From Firmicutes bacterium UBA4881 (lineage in GTDB: Bacteria; Bacillota; DTU065), in contig DHDH01000010.1 of assembly GCA_002399235.1 (NCBI GenBank), positions 1 to 44,090 on the forward strand: DNA of 44,090 nt, read 5' to 3'. The notes beneath the pieces were generated by a model that was given only the letters and a program-made list of their open reading frames with translations, had not been told where the DNA came from and searched no databases. The first letter of the stretch is position 1. Every line of letters begins with the position of its first letter. Position numbers and translations under genes: made by a program. Shown here piece after piece: positions 31,870 to 39,412 of the stretch.

Positions 31870-33180
31870 TTAGTTTTGCAGAAGTTCCTTCTCCCCAATA
31901 AACTCACCTAGATCCCTCAGCGATCTATTAGCATAAAACTCTTTTCTCTTAGCTTTGGGGCGGATCTTTTCTTGGGGTAGAGGCAAAAGACCAAAGTTAG
32001 CATTCATAGGTTGGAAGTTTTCTGTGGACGCGGAAGTTATATATCTAGGTAGAGCACCTAGAAGGGTTGTCTCTGGTAAAACAATTAGCTCTTTACTCTG
32101 TTGCAGTCTACTTAAGTTAACACCTGCTAATAAACCAGAAGCAATCGACTCTACATATCCCTCTACACCAGTTAACTGACCTGCTAAAAACAGATCTCCT
32201 CGTTTTTTAACTTGGAAGGTAGGTAAAAGCGAACGAGGTGCATTGATAAAAGTATTCCTATGCATTACTCCCAGTCTAACAAACTCTGCCTCTTTCAAAG
32301 CAGGGATTAAGGAAAAGACTCTTTTTTGTTCACCCCATTTTAATGAGGTTTGGAAACCAACTAAGTTATATAATCTACCTTCGCGGTCATCTTGTCTTAG
32401 CTGGACAACAGCATATGGTTCTTTACCTGTCTTCGAATCAATTAAACCTACTGGTTTTAAGGGGCCAAAGCGTAGAGTATCAAAGCCTCTTCTAGCGATT
32501 TCTTCTATGGGCATACAACCTTCAAAAAATGCTTTCTCCTCAAATGCATGCTTATTAGCAGATTCTGCACTCGTAAGTGCTTCATAAAAGATCTCGTACT
32601 CTTCTTTATTAAGAGGAGCATTAAAGTATTCACCTGACCCTTTTCCATAACGAGAAGCCCAAAAGCCATTACTTTCATCTAAAGAGTCTTTAGTTACTAT
32701 AGGCGCTGCCGCATCATAGAAATGTAAATACTCATCACCTAAGAACTCTGCTAAACTTGTTGCCAAAGTATCTGAGGTCAAGGGACCTGTCGCTATAATT
32801 GTAGGTCCTTGGGGGATCTCTGATACCTCTTCTCTTATAATCTCTAAAAGTGGTTCTTTTTCTAGAGCCTCTGTAACTAAGAGAGAAAACTCTTCTCTAT
32901 CTACAGCTAAGGCACCACCGGCTGGTACTTGAGCTTTTTCGGCTAGAGGTATTAAGAGCGAACCCATCATCTTTAGTTCTTCTTTTAAAAGGCCCTGAGC
33001 CGAGGCTAACTCCTTTGAACCTAAAGAGTTACTGCAAACTAATTCAGCTAAATTCTCTGTGGTATGAGCAGGAGTATTGTTTTTAGGCCTCATCTCAAAG
33101 AGTTTCACACTAATGCCTCTTTTAACTAACTGATAAGCGGCTTCAGTGCCTGCTAAGCCACCGCCAATTACATTTACCAT
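31870..33180 (-). CDS. trmFO: Methylenetetrahydrofolate-tRNA-(uracil-5-)-methyltransferase
   Basis: A 436-residue FAD enzyme that makes m5U54 in tRNA using methylene-THF. The N-terminal dinucleotide motif is VIGGGLAGTEAAY (4-16), followed by LFEMRPKNNTPAHTT and ELVCSNSLGS, which are nearly invariant in TrmFO. The C-terminal region has GQLTGVEGYVESIASGLLAG. Length is normal. The ATG at 33178-33180 has no good Shine-Dalgarno site: the bases upstream read CTCCTTAACAT. It is monocistronic. Confidence 0.97.
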   Translation of the reverse strand: MVNVIGGGLAGTEAAYQLVKRGISVKLFEMRPKNNTPAHTTENLAELVCSNSLGSKELASAQGLLKEELKMMGSLLIPLAEKAQVPAGGALAVDREEFSLLVTEALEKEPLLEIIREEVSEIPQGPTIIATGPLTSDTLATSLAEFLGDEYLHFYDAAAPIVTKDSLDESNGFWASRYGKGSGEYFNAPLNKEEYEIFYEALTSAESANKHAFEEKAFFEGCMPIEEIARRGFDTLRFGPLKPVGLIDSKTGKEPYAVVQLRQDDREGRLYNLVGFQTSLKWGEQKRVFSLIPALKEAEFVRLGVMHRNTFINAPRSLLPTFQVKKRGDLFLAGQLTGVEGYVESIASGLLAGVNLSRLQQSKELIVLPETTLLGALPRYITSASTENFQPMNANFGLLPLPQEKIRPKAKRKEFYANRSLRDLGEFIGEKELLQN

Positions 33181-33595
33181 ATGTTAAGGAGAAAAAATAC
33201 CACTTTAATAGCTGGTAAAAGGACTCCTATTCCACCCTCTTTCTTTAGATTAAAAACCTAGTCTACTTTTTCCCAGCTTAAAATCAATTAAGCTAGGTAT
33301 ACAAGGTAGTAAATATTCTTGCTAACATCTCTTTATCTCAGATATCTAAACTACCTTAAAAGTACCTTTTTGTCTATCTTTGGGATCTTTTTATTAGTAA
33401 TCCAGGTCTATTTTAACATAGGTCCCTTAAAAGTTAGTAACAAATGAGGTAAGAGCTTATAATGTTATTCTTTCTCGTAAAATCAAAAGGGTAGTATCTT
33501 TCTTTTCTCTCTCTAATAGATTTCTCCTAAACCCAGAATGCAATCTAGTTAAATATAAGAAACCGTATTAATAAATCTTTCCAGATTAACTTAAA
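33181..33595. other. AT-rich intergenic region, no gene seen
   Basis: About 415 bp between trmFO and the barrel-gene terminator. I find no convincing coding frame, RNA gene or repeat. The trmFO promoter must lie here, but I cannot place a -35/-10 pair with confidence. Confidence 0.5.
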
Positions 33596-33627
33596 GAACC
33601 CAGACTAAAAGATAGTCCGGGTTCTTC
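33596..33627 (-). terminator. Terminator of the PorV/FadL-like barrel gene
   Basis: Stem AAGAACCCAGACT / AGTCCGGGTTCTT (one mismatch) with a 7-base loop; the minus-strand side is TTTAAGTTAAT. Confidence 0.8.
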
Positions 33628-33628
33628 T

Positions 33629-34642
33629 TTAGAATTGGATAGTAAAAGCTAGACTTGCATCTGCAGTCTTTTTGAAGAAATCGCTACTTCTAAAAGCCAT
33701 ATCAGCTTGGACAGGACCGAAATTTAAACCAAGGCCAGCTGACAGGTCGATTCTATCTTCACCTACCTGGTCTTTATACATGGTAGCTCCACCACGTATA
33801 TCAAAGAGCCAGAGTAGTGTCTGTTCAAAACCTACGCGAACTTTGCCACTAAGACCTTTCTTTATCTCTACATCAGTGTAGTCGGCAGCTAAAGTCAAGC
33901 CGGTTCTAGGTGGTTTTACAGCTATACCTAAATTCATAATTGGCTCAAAACTTGAGGTATAAGAGTTTTGGTTAACTGGATCCCAAACCATCTTGGAATA
34001 GACATCTTTAACATTAATGCCTGCTTTTAACATACCAAAGTTGGCTAATAAACCAACATCAACACCAACACCTTGTCCTGGAATTGTTTTTTGTTTTACC
34101 CCCACATTTCCAGCTGCTAACTCGAAGTGATCTATCTCAGCATGATAGAGCTTTAAATTAGTACCTAGAGAGAAATTACCCAGCGCTCTCGTAAAATCGG
34201 CAAGAGGCAGTGCAAGAGCTAAATTGGAGGTACTCAACTGAGTCATTGTTAGTTGGTTATTGTTAACGTCAGCCATAACTTGAAAATTAGGTAGTAAACT
34301 GAGCCCAAAACGAGAAGTAGCAAAACCAACATTACCAATAGCTCTAGTCTTAAAGCTAGTGTTAATATCCATCAAGGAATTTGGGTCTTTAAAAGTGGTA
34401 TCTGACTTAAAGTAGTTAATTACATTTTGGTAATTTTCTTCGTCGGCGATCTCCACACCTACACCAAACTTCAGCGAAATAGTCTTAATCTGAGTCATAC
34501 CTGCGGGATTATAAATTATAGCTGTAGCATCATCAGCAACTGCTACAAATGCTCCTCCCATCCCCATTGCACGTACATCGTCAGCATAACCTGCCGCTGT
34601 GAGAAGAATGAGTAGGAGTAAAAGGCCCATTGTCTTTTTCAT
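33629..34642 (-). CDS. Outer-membrane barrel protein, PorV/FadL-TraF-like
   Basis: A 337-residue exported protein with a signal peptide (KKTMGLLLLLILLTAAGYA). The mature N-terminus ADDVRAMGMGGAFVAVADDATAIIYNPAGM is the hallmark of the PorV/PorQ, FadL and TraF-like outer-membrane families. The rest is strand-rich and the protein ends ASLAFTIQF, with Phe at -1 and hydrophobics at -3, -5 and -7 as in BAM substrates. I choose the ATG at 34640-34642 with AAAGGAG upstream. It lies just below a cluster of DnaA boxes. The transported substrate is unknown. Confidence 0.85.
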   Translation of the reverse strand: MKKTMGLLLLLILLTAAGYADDVRAMGMGGAFVAVADDATAIIYNPAGMTQIKTISLKFGVGVEIADEENYQNVINYFKSDTTFKDPNSLMDINTSFKTRAIGNVGFATSRFGLSLLPNFQVMADVNNNQLTMTQLSTSNLALALPLADFTRALGNFSLGTNLKLYHAEIDHFELAAGNVGVKQKTIPGQGVGVDVGLLANFGMLKAGINVKDVYSKMVWDPVNQNSYTSSFEPIMNLGIAVKPPRTGLTLAADYTDVEIKKGLSGKVRVGFEQTLLWLFDIRGGATMYKDQVGEDRIDLSAGLGLNFGPVQADMAFRSSDFFKKTADASLAFTIQF

Positions 34643-34691
34643 GTTGAGGCACTCCTTTTTTGCATCTTTAAACTGAATAATTACACCCAAC

Positions 34692-34766
34692 TTGTCCACA
34701 GGGAAAAGGTCTAAAATGCCTGTTATTCACATAGTTATCCACATTATCCACAAGTAGTTATTCACA
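34692..34766 (+). promoter_or_regulatory. Cluster of five DnaA boxes
   Basis: Five same-strand boxes lie in 75 bp: TTGTCCACA (34692), TTATTCACA (34723), TTATCCACA (34735), TTATCCACA (34744) and TTATTCACA (34758). The two perfect boxes abut end to end and the last overlaps the tsaD stop. Spacing between box starts is 31, 12, 9 and 14. This is far above chance and should bind DnaA. It could be a DnaA-titration site, part of an origin, or DnaA control of the barrel gene, whose start is 50 bp away. Confidence 0.8.
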
Positions 34767-35763
34767 AGCCTAGTCTAGGATCTGCATTGAGATCCCACTT
34801 AGCTATATTCCCCTTTAAATAACGATAATAACCTGTGCAAGCAATCATGGCAGCATTATCTGTGCAAAGGATTTTAGGTGGGTAAAAAAGTTCGAATCCT
34901 TCTTTTTGACAAGCTGCTAGCAACGAATCTCTTAGGTATTGGTTACTAGCGACGCCACCTGATAATAAAACCTTGTCCACTTTTTCTGTTTTAGCAGCTC
35001 TTATAGTTTTTTCTACAAGTACTTCTACTACCGACTCCTCAAAAGAAGCTGCTAGGTCAGCTACACTAAGTTCTTCTCCCTTTTGACTACTGTTATGCAC
35101 AAGATTAATAACTGAAGTCTTAAGTCCAGAAAAGCTAAAATCTAATTCATCGTGAAGTGCCTTAGGAAAAGTGAAAGCTTTACGGTTGCCCTCTTTAGCC
35201 GCTCTCTCAATTGCTGGACCACCTGGGTAGCCTAGACCTAAAACACGGCTAATTTTATCAAACGCCTCACCAGCTGCATCATCACGAGTCTGGCCAATAA
35301 TCTCGTAACTACCCAATTCTTTAATGGATAAGAGAGTAGTGTGGCCTCCTGAGACTGTAAGACATACGAGAGGAGCAGTTAATTCAGGATGAGCTAAAAA
35401 GTTAGCATAGATATGTCCTTCAATGTGATTGACCCCCACTAAAGGTAGTTGTCTACTATAGGCTAAAGCTTTCGCAGCAGAAAGGCCAACTAATAAGCCA
35501 CCAACTAAACCTGGACCATAAGTTACTGCTACAACATCAATATCAGCTAAAGTTAGTTTAGCTTCATCTAGAGCCCTTCTAATTACAGGTACGATAAACT
35601 CTAGGTGTTTCCTGGAGGCAATCTCTGGAACAACGCCTCCATAGGCTTGGTGCCAAGGTACTTGGGTAGCTATGACATTCGAGAGAATCTCCCTGCCGTC
35701 GCAAACTACAGCTGCGGCTGTTTCGTCACAACTAGACTCTATTCCGAGGACATTTATAGGCAT
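34762..35763 (-). CDS. tsaD: tRNA N6-threonylcarbamoyladenosine transferase TsaD
   Basis: A 333-residue ASKHA-fold enzyme. With TsaB and TsaE it moves the threonylcarbamoyl group to A37 of ANN-decoding tRNAs (t6A). The start IGIESSCDET-like motif reads VLGIESSCDETAAAV. The metal ligands are His113 and His117 in NHIEGH, and the C-terminal TDNAAMIA supplies the Asp. The family phrases VTYGPGLVGGLLVGL and VSGGHTTL are present. The gene is split from the tsaE-tsaB-rimI transcript by a terminator at 35843. Confidence 0.97.
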   Translation of the reverse strand: MPINVLGIESSCDETAAAVVCDGREILSNVIATQVPWHQAYGGVVPEIASRKHLEFIVPVIRRALDEAKLTLADIDVVAVTYGPGLVGGLLVGLSAAKALAYSRQLPLVGVNHIEGHIYANFLAHPELTAPLVCLTVSGGHTTLLSIKELGSYEIIGQTRDDAAGEAFDKISRVLGLGYPGGPAIERAAKEGNRKAFTFPKALHDELDFSFSGLKTSVINLVHNSSQKGEELSVADLAASFEESVVEVLVEKTIRAAKTEKVDKVLLSGGVASNQYLRDSLLAACQKEGFELFYPPKILCTDNAAMIACTGYYRYLKGNIAKWDLNADPRLGL

Positions 35764-35842
35764 ACTCTCACCTCAATAAAATCTTGCTAAAGGAGAGTTT
35801 AATCCCTTAGACATAAAAAATACTTTTTGTTACTTAATACAA

Positions 35843-35868
35843 AAAAGCGGGAGTTTAGTCCCGCTCTC
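35843..35868 (-). terminator. Terminator of the tsaE-tsaB-rimI operon
   Basis: Stem AGCGGGA / TCCCGCT with loop GTTTAG; on the minus strand it is followed by TTTTTTGTATT. Confidence 0.88.
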
Positions 35869-36307
35869 ATTCTAACATACACCACATAATTAAAGCATCT
35901 TCATTCGTATCTGCGTAATAACGTGGGCGAATGCCTACAGGAGCAAAACCATGTTTTTCGTATAGCCTTCTAGCTACTATGTTACCTACTCTTACTTCAA
36001 GAGTAGCAGCACGGCATTTTTCTGCCTTCGCTTGCTTAAGTAAAGTTTCAATTAGTGCTTTACCCAGGCCTTGACCACGGTATGCTTCTAATACTGCTAA
36101 ATTAGTGATATGAGCTTCGTCAACAATTATCCACATCCCACCGTAGCCCACAATTTTACCATCTTCTAAGGCGACAAAATAACGGGCAACATCATTTACA
36201 GAGAGTTCAACACCTAAAGCAGCTTTAGACCAGGGAGTTGTAAAAGAACTCTCTTCGATAATCACTAAACTATCTAAATCTTCAAACACAGCCTGACGAA
36301 TTTCCAT
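35867..36307 (-). CDS. rimI: Ribosomal protein S18 alanine N-acetyltransferase
   Basis: A 146-residue GNAT protein that acetylates the N-terminus of ribosomal protein S18 in E. coli. Acetyl-CoA loop YRGQGLGKALIETLL, preceding HITNLAVLEA, and the C-terminal RRLYEKHGFAPVGIRPRYY with NEDALIMW are classic RimI. It lies directly below tsaB, the common Firmicute arrangement. The ATG has AGGAG about ten bases upstream. Confidence 0.94.
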   Translation of the reverse strand: MEIRQAVFEDLDSLVIIEESSFTTPWSKAALGVELSVNDVARYFVALEDGKIVGYGGMWIIVDEAHITNLAVLEAYRGQGLGKALIETLLKQAKAEKCRAATLEVRVGNIVARRLYEKHGFAPVGIRPRYYADTNEDALIMWCMLE

Positions 36308-36356
36308 CTAGTTATAGGCTCCTGTCCTAAGTAGTATCAATGTAGATAGCTTGTCC

Positions 36357-37037
36357 TTAATTACTCTCTTTCTTAATCTCGGCTTCTGATTTCCTTAAAT
36401 AGTTGGGTACCAAAAGATCAAGATTAACAGCTTCAGACATTAAAGCTCTAAGCCCTACAGAAGCTGGATGAAGATAATTTAATGTTCCTTTTACTATCAC
36501 AGCTTGAGGTAATTTAGCCTTAATAGCTTCTTCTTCCTCAAGGGCACCTTCACCTAAAAAATAGCTTTTCATATGGGGATCTACACGGGTAAGAAAGTCA
36601 GCTAGTGACTCAGCTGTGGAGGGTTCTACACAGCTAATTTCTTGACCACTACTAGCCCAAATGGCACCATAGATCTCGCCACGTCTAGCATTAAGTAAGG
36701 GACATACTAACCCTTCGGTATAACTTAATTGGCTAGCTAGAGCCTCTAATGTGTCTACTTTATAAAGGGGTATATCTAAGCTTAAAGCTAAAGCTTTAGC
36801 GGTAGCTAGTCCAATGCGAAGCCCTGTAAAAGAGCCGGGACCATAAGTTACTGCAATGGCCCCGAGTTCTTTCATTTCTATGCCAATCCCTTTCATGACA
36901 CTGTCAATGGCTGGGATTACCCGTTCGGAATGGGTTTTTCTTTCGATATCTAAAACATATTCACCTAAGACTCGTCCATTATCAATAACTGCTGCTCCAC
37001 CTGTCTTTGTGGCTGTATCAATTGCTAAAGTTAGCAT
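36357..37037 (-). CDS. tsaB: tRNA threonylcarbamoyladenosine biosynthesis protein TsaB
   Basis: A 226-residue paralog of TsaD without the metal-binding histidines; it scaffolds TsaD in the t6A complex. The N-terminus LTLAIDTATKTGGAAV and AVTYGPGSFTGLRIGLATAKALALS are diagnostic. Its ATG overlaps the tsaE stop by 7 bp, implying coupled translation. Confidence 0.96.
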   Translation of the reverse strand: MLTLAIDTATKTGGAAVIDNGRVLGEYVLDIERKTHSERVIPAIDSVMKGIGIEMKELGAIAVTYGPGSFTGLRIGLATAKALALSLDIPLYKVDTLEALASQLSYTEGLVCPLLNARRGEIYGAIWASSGQEISCVEPSTAESLADFLTRVDPHMKSYFLGEGALEEEEAIKAKLPQAVIVKGTLNYLHPASVGLRALMSEAVNLDLLVPNYLRKSEAEIKKESN

Positions 37038-37510
37038 GTAAATCTCTCCTTGAATTGGCTAAGCAGCTTTTGGTAGCTTGAGCTGGCCATAATGTCTAGA
37101 ATACGACGATTATAGCTTTCTGAGTTATCTCTCTCGGGTAGTAGTTTAATAGCTAACCGTTCTGGTGGTAAATCTCCATCTAAGAGTTCTGCCCATTCAA
37201 TGACTGTAAGGCCATCACCGTAGAGATGATCTTCTAAACCTAAGTCAAGTGCTTCACTAGGATCGTCTAACCGGTATAGATCCCAGTGATATAGAGGGAT
37301 TTTCCCTCTATACTCCTGAACTAAGGTAAAAGTAGGGCTGGTAACACTTTTAGGATCTATTCCTAAACTTTCAGCTATACCTTTAACCAGATGCGTTTTC
37401 CCAGCTCCAAGAGGTCCACTTAAGCAAAATAGATCACCTGGTTTAGCTAATTCTCCTAAAACTAAACCCGCTTTATGGGTCATTGATTCGTTAAGCAAAT
37501 TAAATATCAT
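37031..37510 (-). CDS. tsaE: tRNA threonylcarbamoyladenosine biosynthesis ATPase TsaE
   Basis: A 159-residue P-loop ATPase of the t6A complex. Walker A GPLGAGKTH is at 32-40, then VTSPTFTLVQEY, YHWDLYRL and the VIEWAEL motif. It overlaps both neighbours: ATGA with the 70-residue gene upstream and 7 bp with tsaB downstream. Confidence 0.96.
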   Translation of the reverse strand: MIFNLLNESMTHKAGLVLGELAKPGDLFCLSGPLGAGKTHLVKGIAESLGIDPKSVTSPTFTLVQEYRGKIPLYHWDLYRLDDPSEALDLGLEDHLYGDGLTVIEWAELLDGDLPPERLAIKLLPERDNSESYNRRILDIMASSSYQKLLSQFKERFTC

Positions 37511-37719
37511 TTTTTCTTTTTCTCTCCCACCGACTTATACTGCACATAACAAATAGCAGCAATCAATGCCGTTAGAAGGAAAAAAATCAAACTACCACCA
37601 TAACGATGCCAAGCTATCACATCCACAAGAAAGATAACAGATAAGATAGCTAGTAAAACGCCGTTAATTAACCAATACATTTTACCCGGTTTCTTCATTT
37701 CTTCATCACTTTTAGGCAT
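37507..37719 (-). CDS. Small two-helix membrane protein, unknown
   Basis: The 70-residue product has two hydrophobic helices (about residues 15-35 and 42-60) and a lysine-rich tail (GEKKKK), the layout of a cytoplasmic-facing anchor. I see no known family. It lies 1 bp below the C26 amidotransferase gene and overlaps tsaE by 4 bp, so it is translated as part of the operon. Confidence 0.75.
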   Translation of the reverse strand: MPKSDEEMKKPGKMYWLINGVLLAILSVIFLVDVIAWHRYGGSLIFFLLTALIAAICYVQYKSVGEKKKK

Positions 37720-37720
37720 T

Positions 37721-38446
37721 TTACCTAACCTTCTTTCTGCCTATTTGTGCGGCACTATTAATAAAAGCTATAAATAATTTTAACATATTATTATCCTTTA
37801 GGTACATCCATTCTGGATGCCATTGAACCCCTAAAACAAAATTATGTTTTTTACTTTCAATTGCTTCGATTATGCCATCGGAAGCGACACCCGCTACTTC
37901 GAAATCGGGAGCCACATCTTTAACAGCCTGATGGTGGCTACTATTTACCCAGACTTCATCCTTTTCTATTATCTCCTGCAGAAGAGTTTCTGATTTAACA
38001 GCTATTTTGTGTATACCATTATAAAAGTTAACTTCTTGAGCATGTTTTAATGTTGTTTTTGGTTCTGTGTAGATATCTTGATAAAGTGTTCCGCCTGCTG
38101 CAACATTGATCAATTGATGACCACGGCATATGCCTAAAATTGGTATATCTCTATACATAGCCTCTCTACATAGTCTCATATCATTAGCGTCCCAATCGAG
38201 GTCTACCTGTCCTAAACGAGCCATAGGTTCTTCGTTATAAAAACGAGGGTCTACATCAATTCCTCCTGGTAATAACAGCCCGTCAACAATACTAAGCAAG
38301 GCCTCAGTTTCCACTTCTGCTATCGGCAAAAGAACTGGCACGCCTCCTGTTTTGACTATGGCATCGGTATAAGGCTTATGTACATACAAAGATTGTCTGC
38401 TACCGCGCCATTCTTGCCCACAAGCAATACCAATAATTGGCTTCAC
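37721..38446 (-). CDS. Class I glutamine amidotransferase-like hydrolase (peptidase C26 / PuuD type)
   Basis: A 241-residue cytoplasmic enzyme with the Cys-His-Glu triad: Cys107 in GICRGHQLINV, and His210 and Glu212 in GVQWHPEW. The phrases LLLPGGIDVDP and RLCREAMYRDIPILG fit the gamma-glutamyl-GABA hydrolase group, which cleaves gamma-glutamyl bonds. The exact substrate is not certain. The GTG start overlaps the mazF stop (GTGA). Confidence 0.92.
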   Translation of the reverse strand: MKPIIGIACGQEWRGSRQSLYVHKPYTDAIVKTGGVPVLLPIAEVETEALLSIVDGLLLPGGIDVDPRFYNEEPMARLGQVDLDWDANDMRLCREAMYRDIPILGICRGHQLINVAAGGTLYQDIYTEPKTTLKHAQEVNFYNGIHKIAVKSETLLQEIIEKDEVWVNSSHHQAVKDVAPDFEVAGVASDGIIEAIESKKHNFVLGVQWHPEWMYLKDNNMLKLFIAFINSAAQIGRKKVR

Positions 38447-38922
38447 AATTCTTCCCTTCCTTGTCCTTTATCGTAGGAAAGTGGTGATACACTATTATCG
38501 TCTATCTCCTCGTTTTCGCCTTCTTCCTCTATTTCATTTTCAATATGTTTTTCATCAAAACCTAATGAAAGCTTAAGTGCTTCTTGTACTTGGGCTAACT
38601 CTTCTGGTGAGAGTTTACCTATTTTTTCTTTGAGTCTACTCTTATCAATTGTTCTAACCTGTTCTAATAATACCACCGAATCTTTATCAAGTGGTCCTTC
38701 TCTAGCAGCTAGAGGCACATGCGTAGGTAATCTAGCTCTTTTATGTCTTGATGTTACTGCTGCGACAATGGTAGTAGGACTATATTTATTACCAGTATCA
38801 TTTTGTAATATTAAAACTGGCCGGACACCACCTTGTTCTGAACCTACTACTGGATTCAAATTGGCGAAGTAGATTTCGCCTCTTTTTACTCTTGGTGTCT
38901 TTTGCATCTTCTTCTTGGCCAT
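38443..38922 (-). CDS. MazF/PemK-type endoribonuclease, apparently without an adjacent antitoxin
   Basis: A 159-residue MazF-family toxin; family members (about 116 residues in B. subtilis EndoA) cut mRNA at short sites. The core, about 13-122, has RGEIYFANLNPVVGSEQGGVRPVLILQ, with Arg34 (GVRP) and Thr57 (AVTS) matching the catalytic pair of Bacillus MazF. After residue 122 there is a 37-residue acidic tail (15 Asp/Glu) not found in the short forms. No MazE-like gene lies upstream: only a 12-codon frame is seen in the 490 bp before the start. The ATG has GGGGGGAG upstream. It overlaps the C26 amidotransferase gene. Confidence 0.88.
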   Translation of the reverse strand: MAKKKMQKTPRVKRGEIYFANLNPVVGSEQGGVRPVLILQNDTGNKYSPTTIVAAVTSRHKRARLPTHVPLAAREGPLDKDSVVLLEQVRTIDKSRLKEKIGKLSPEELAQVQEALKLSLGFDEKHIENEIEEEGENEEIDDNSVSPLSYDKGQGREEL

Positions 38923-39251
38923 TCTTCTCCCCCCTCTCTAAGGAATAGGGATCCTTTCATCTATTAATTTTTTCATTGTACTAATCTCTTAGAGCCTTCT
39001 AATATTTTTAGTTACTACCCCCTTTAATTAATTCTATCACAGCTAGGCTCGTTCCGCTTCTTACTCAACATATATTATATTTGATAATTAGCAACGAAAA
39101 ACAGGTAAATTATATAACTATTAAAAAAAGTTATAGGTAATCTCCTGTAAATTTATGCAACTAGATCATAACTATGTAGTAAACCTCTAGGGCGATTAAT
39201 GGTTTTTTAAGTAAATAAATATAATGCTTGGCAATGATACCTTAGGGATTT
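38923..39251. other. AT-rich intergenic region upstream of mazF
   Basis: It holds a 12-codon minus-strand frame beginning MKKLIDERIPIP directly before mazF, with only a weak ribosome site, which I do not call a gene. It must carry the promoter of the mazF-to-rimI operon, but no convincing box pair was found. A 12-bp hairpin lies just beyond at 39252. Confidence 0.5.
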
Positions 39252-39283
39252 AAGGGACGGGGTCTTACAATACCCCGTCCCTT
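39252..39283. repeat. Isolated perfect GC-rich hairpin (REP-like)
   Basis: Perfect 12-bp arms AAGGGACGGGGT / ACCCCGTCCCTT around the loop CTTACAAT, in otherwise AT-rich sequence and without a U-tract on either side. It looks like a small mobile or REP-type palindrome rather than a terminator, although it could help end the PGI/PMI transcript. Confidence 0.55.
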
Positions 39284-39412
39284 ACAAGCAAAATAAGTCT
39301 CTTTCCCTAGATAGTTGGGGGGATTTCATCTTCATTTTCTACTTTGAATTAGTGTTCCTTTTCTATCGTATGATTTGTTTAATCTTTTAGAACAAGTATG
39401 CAGTAGAGAAGC

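Noticed and set aside
38938..38976. 12-codon frame MKKLIDERIPIP directly upstream of mazF as an antitoxin
   Set aside because: It is far too short for MazE, lacks an AbrB-type fold and has only a weak ribosome site.
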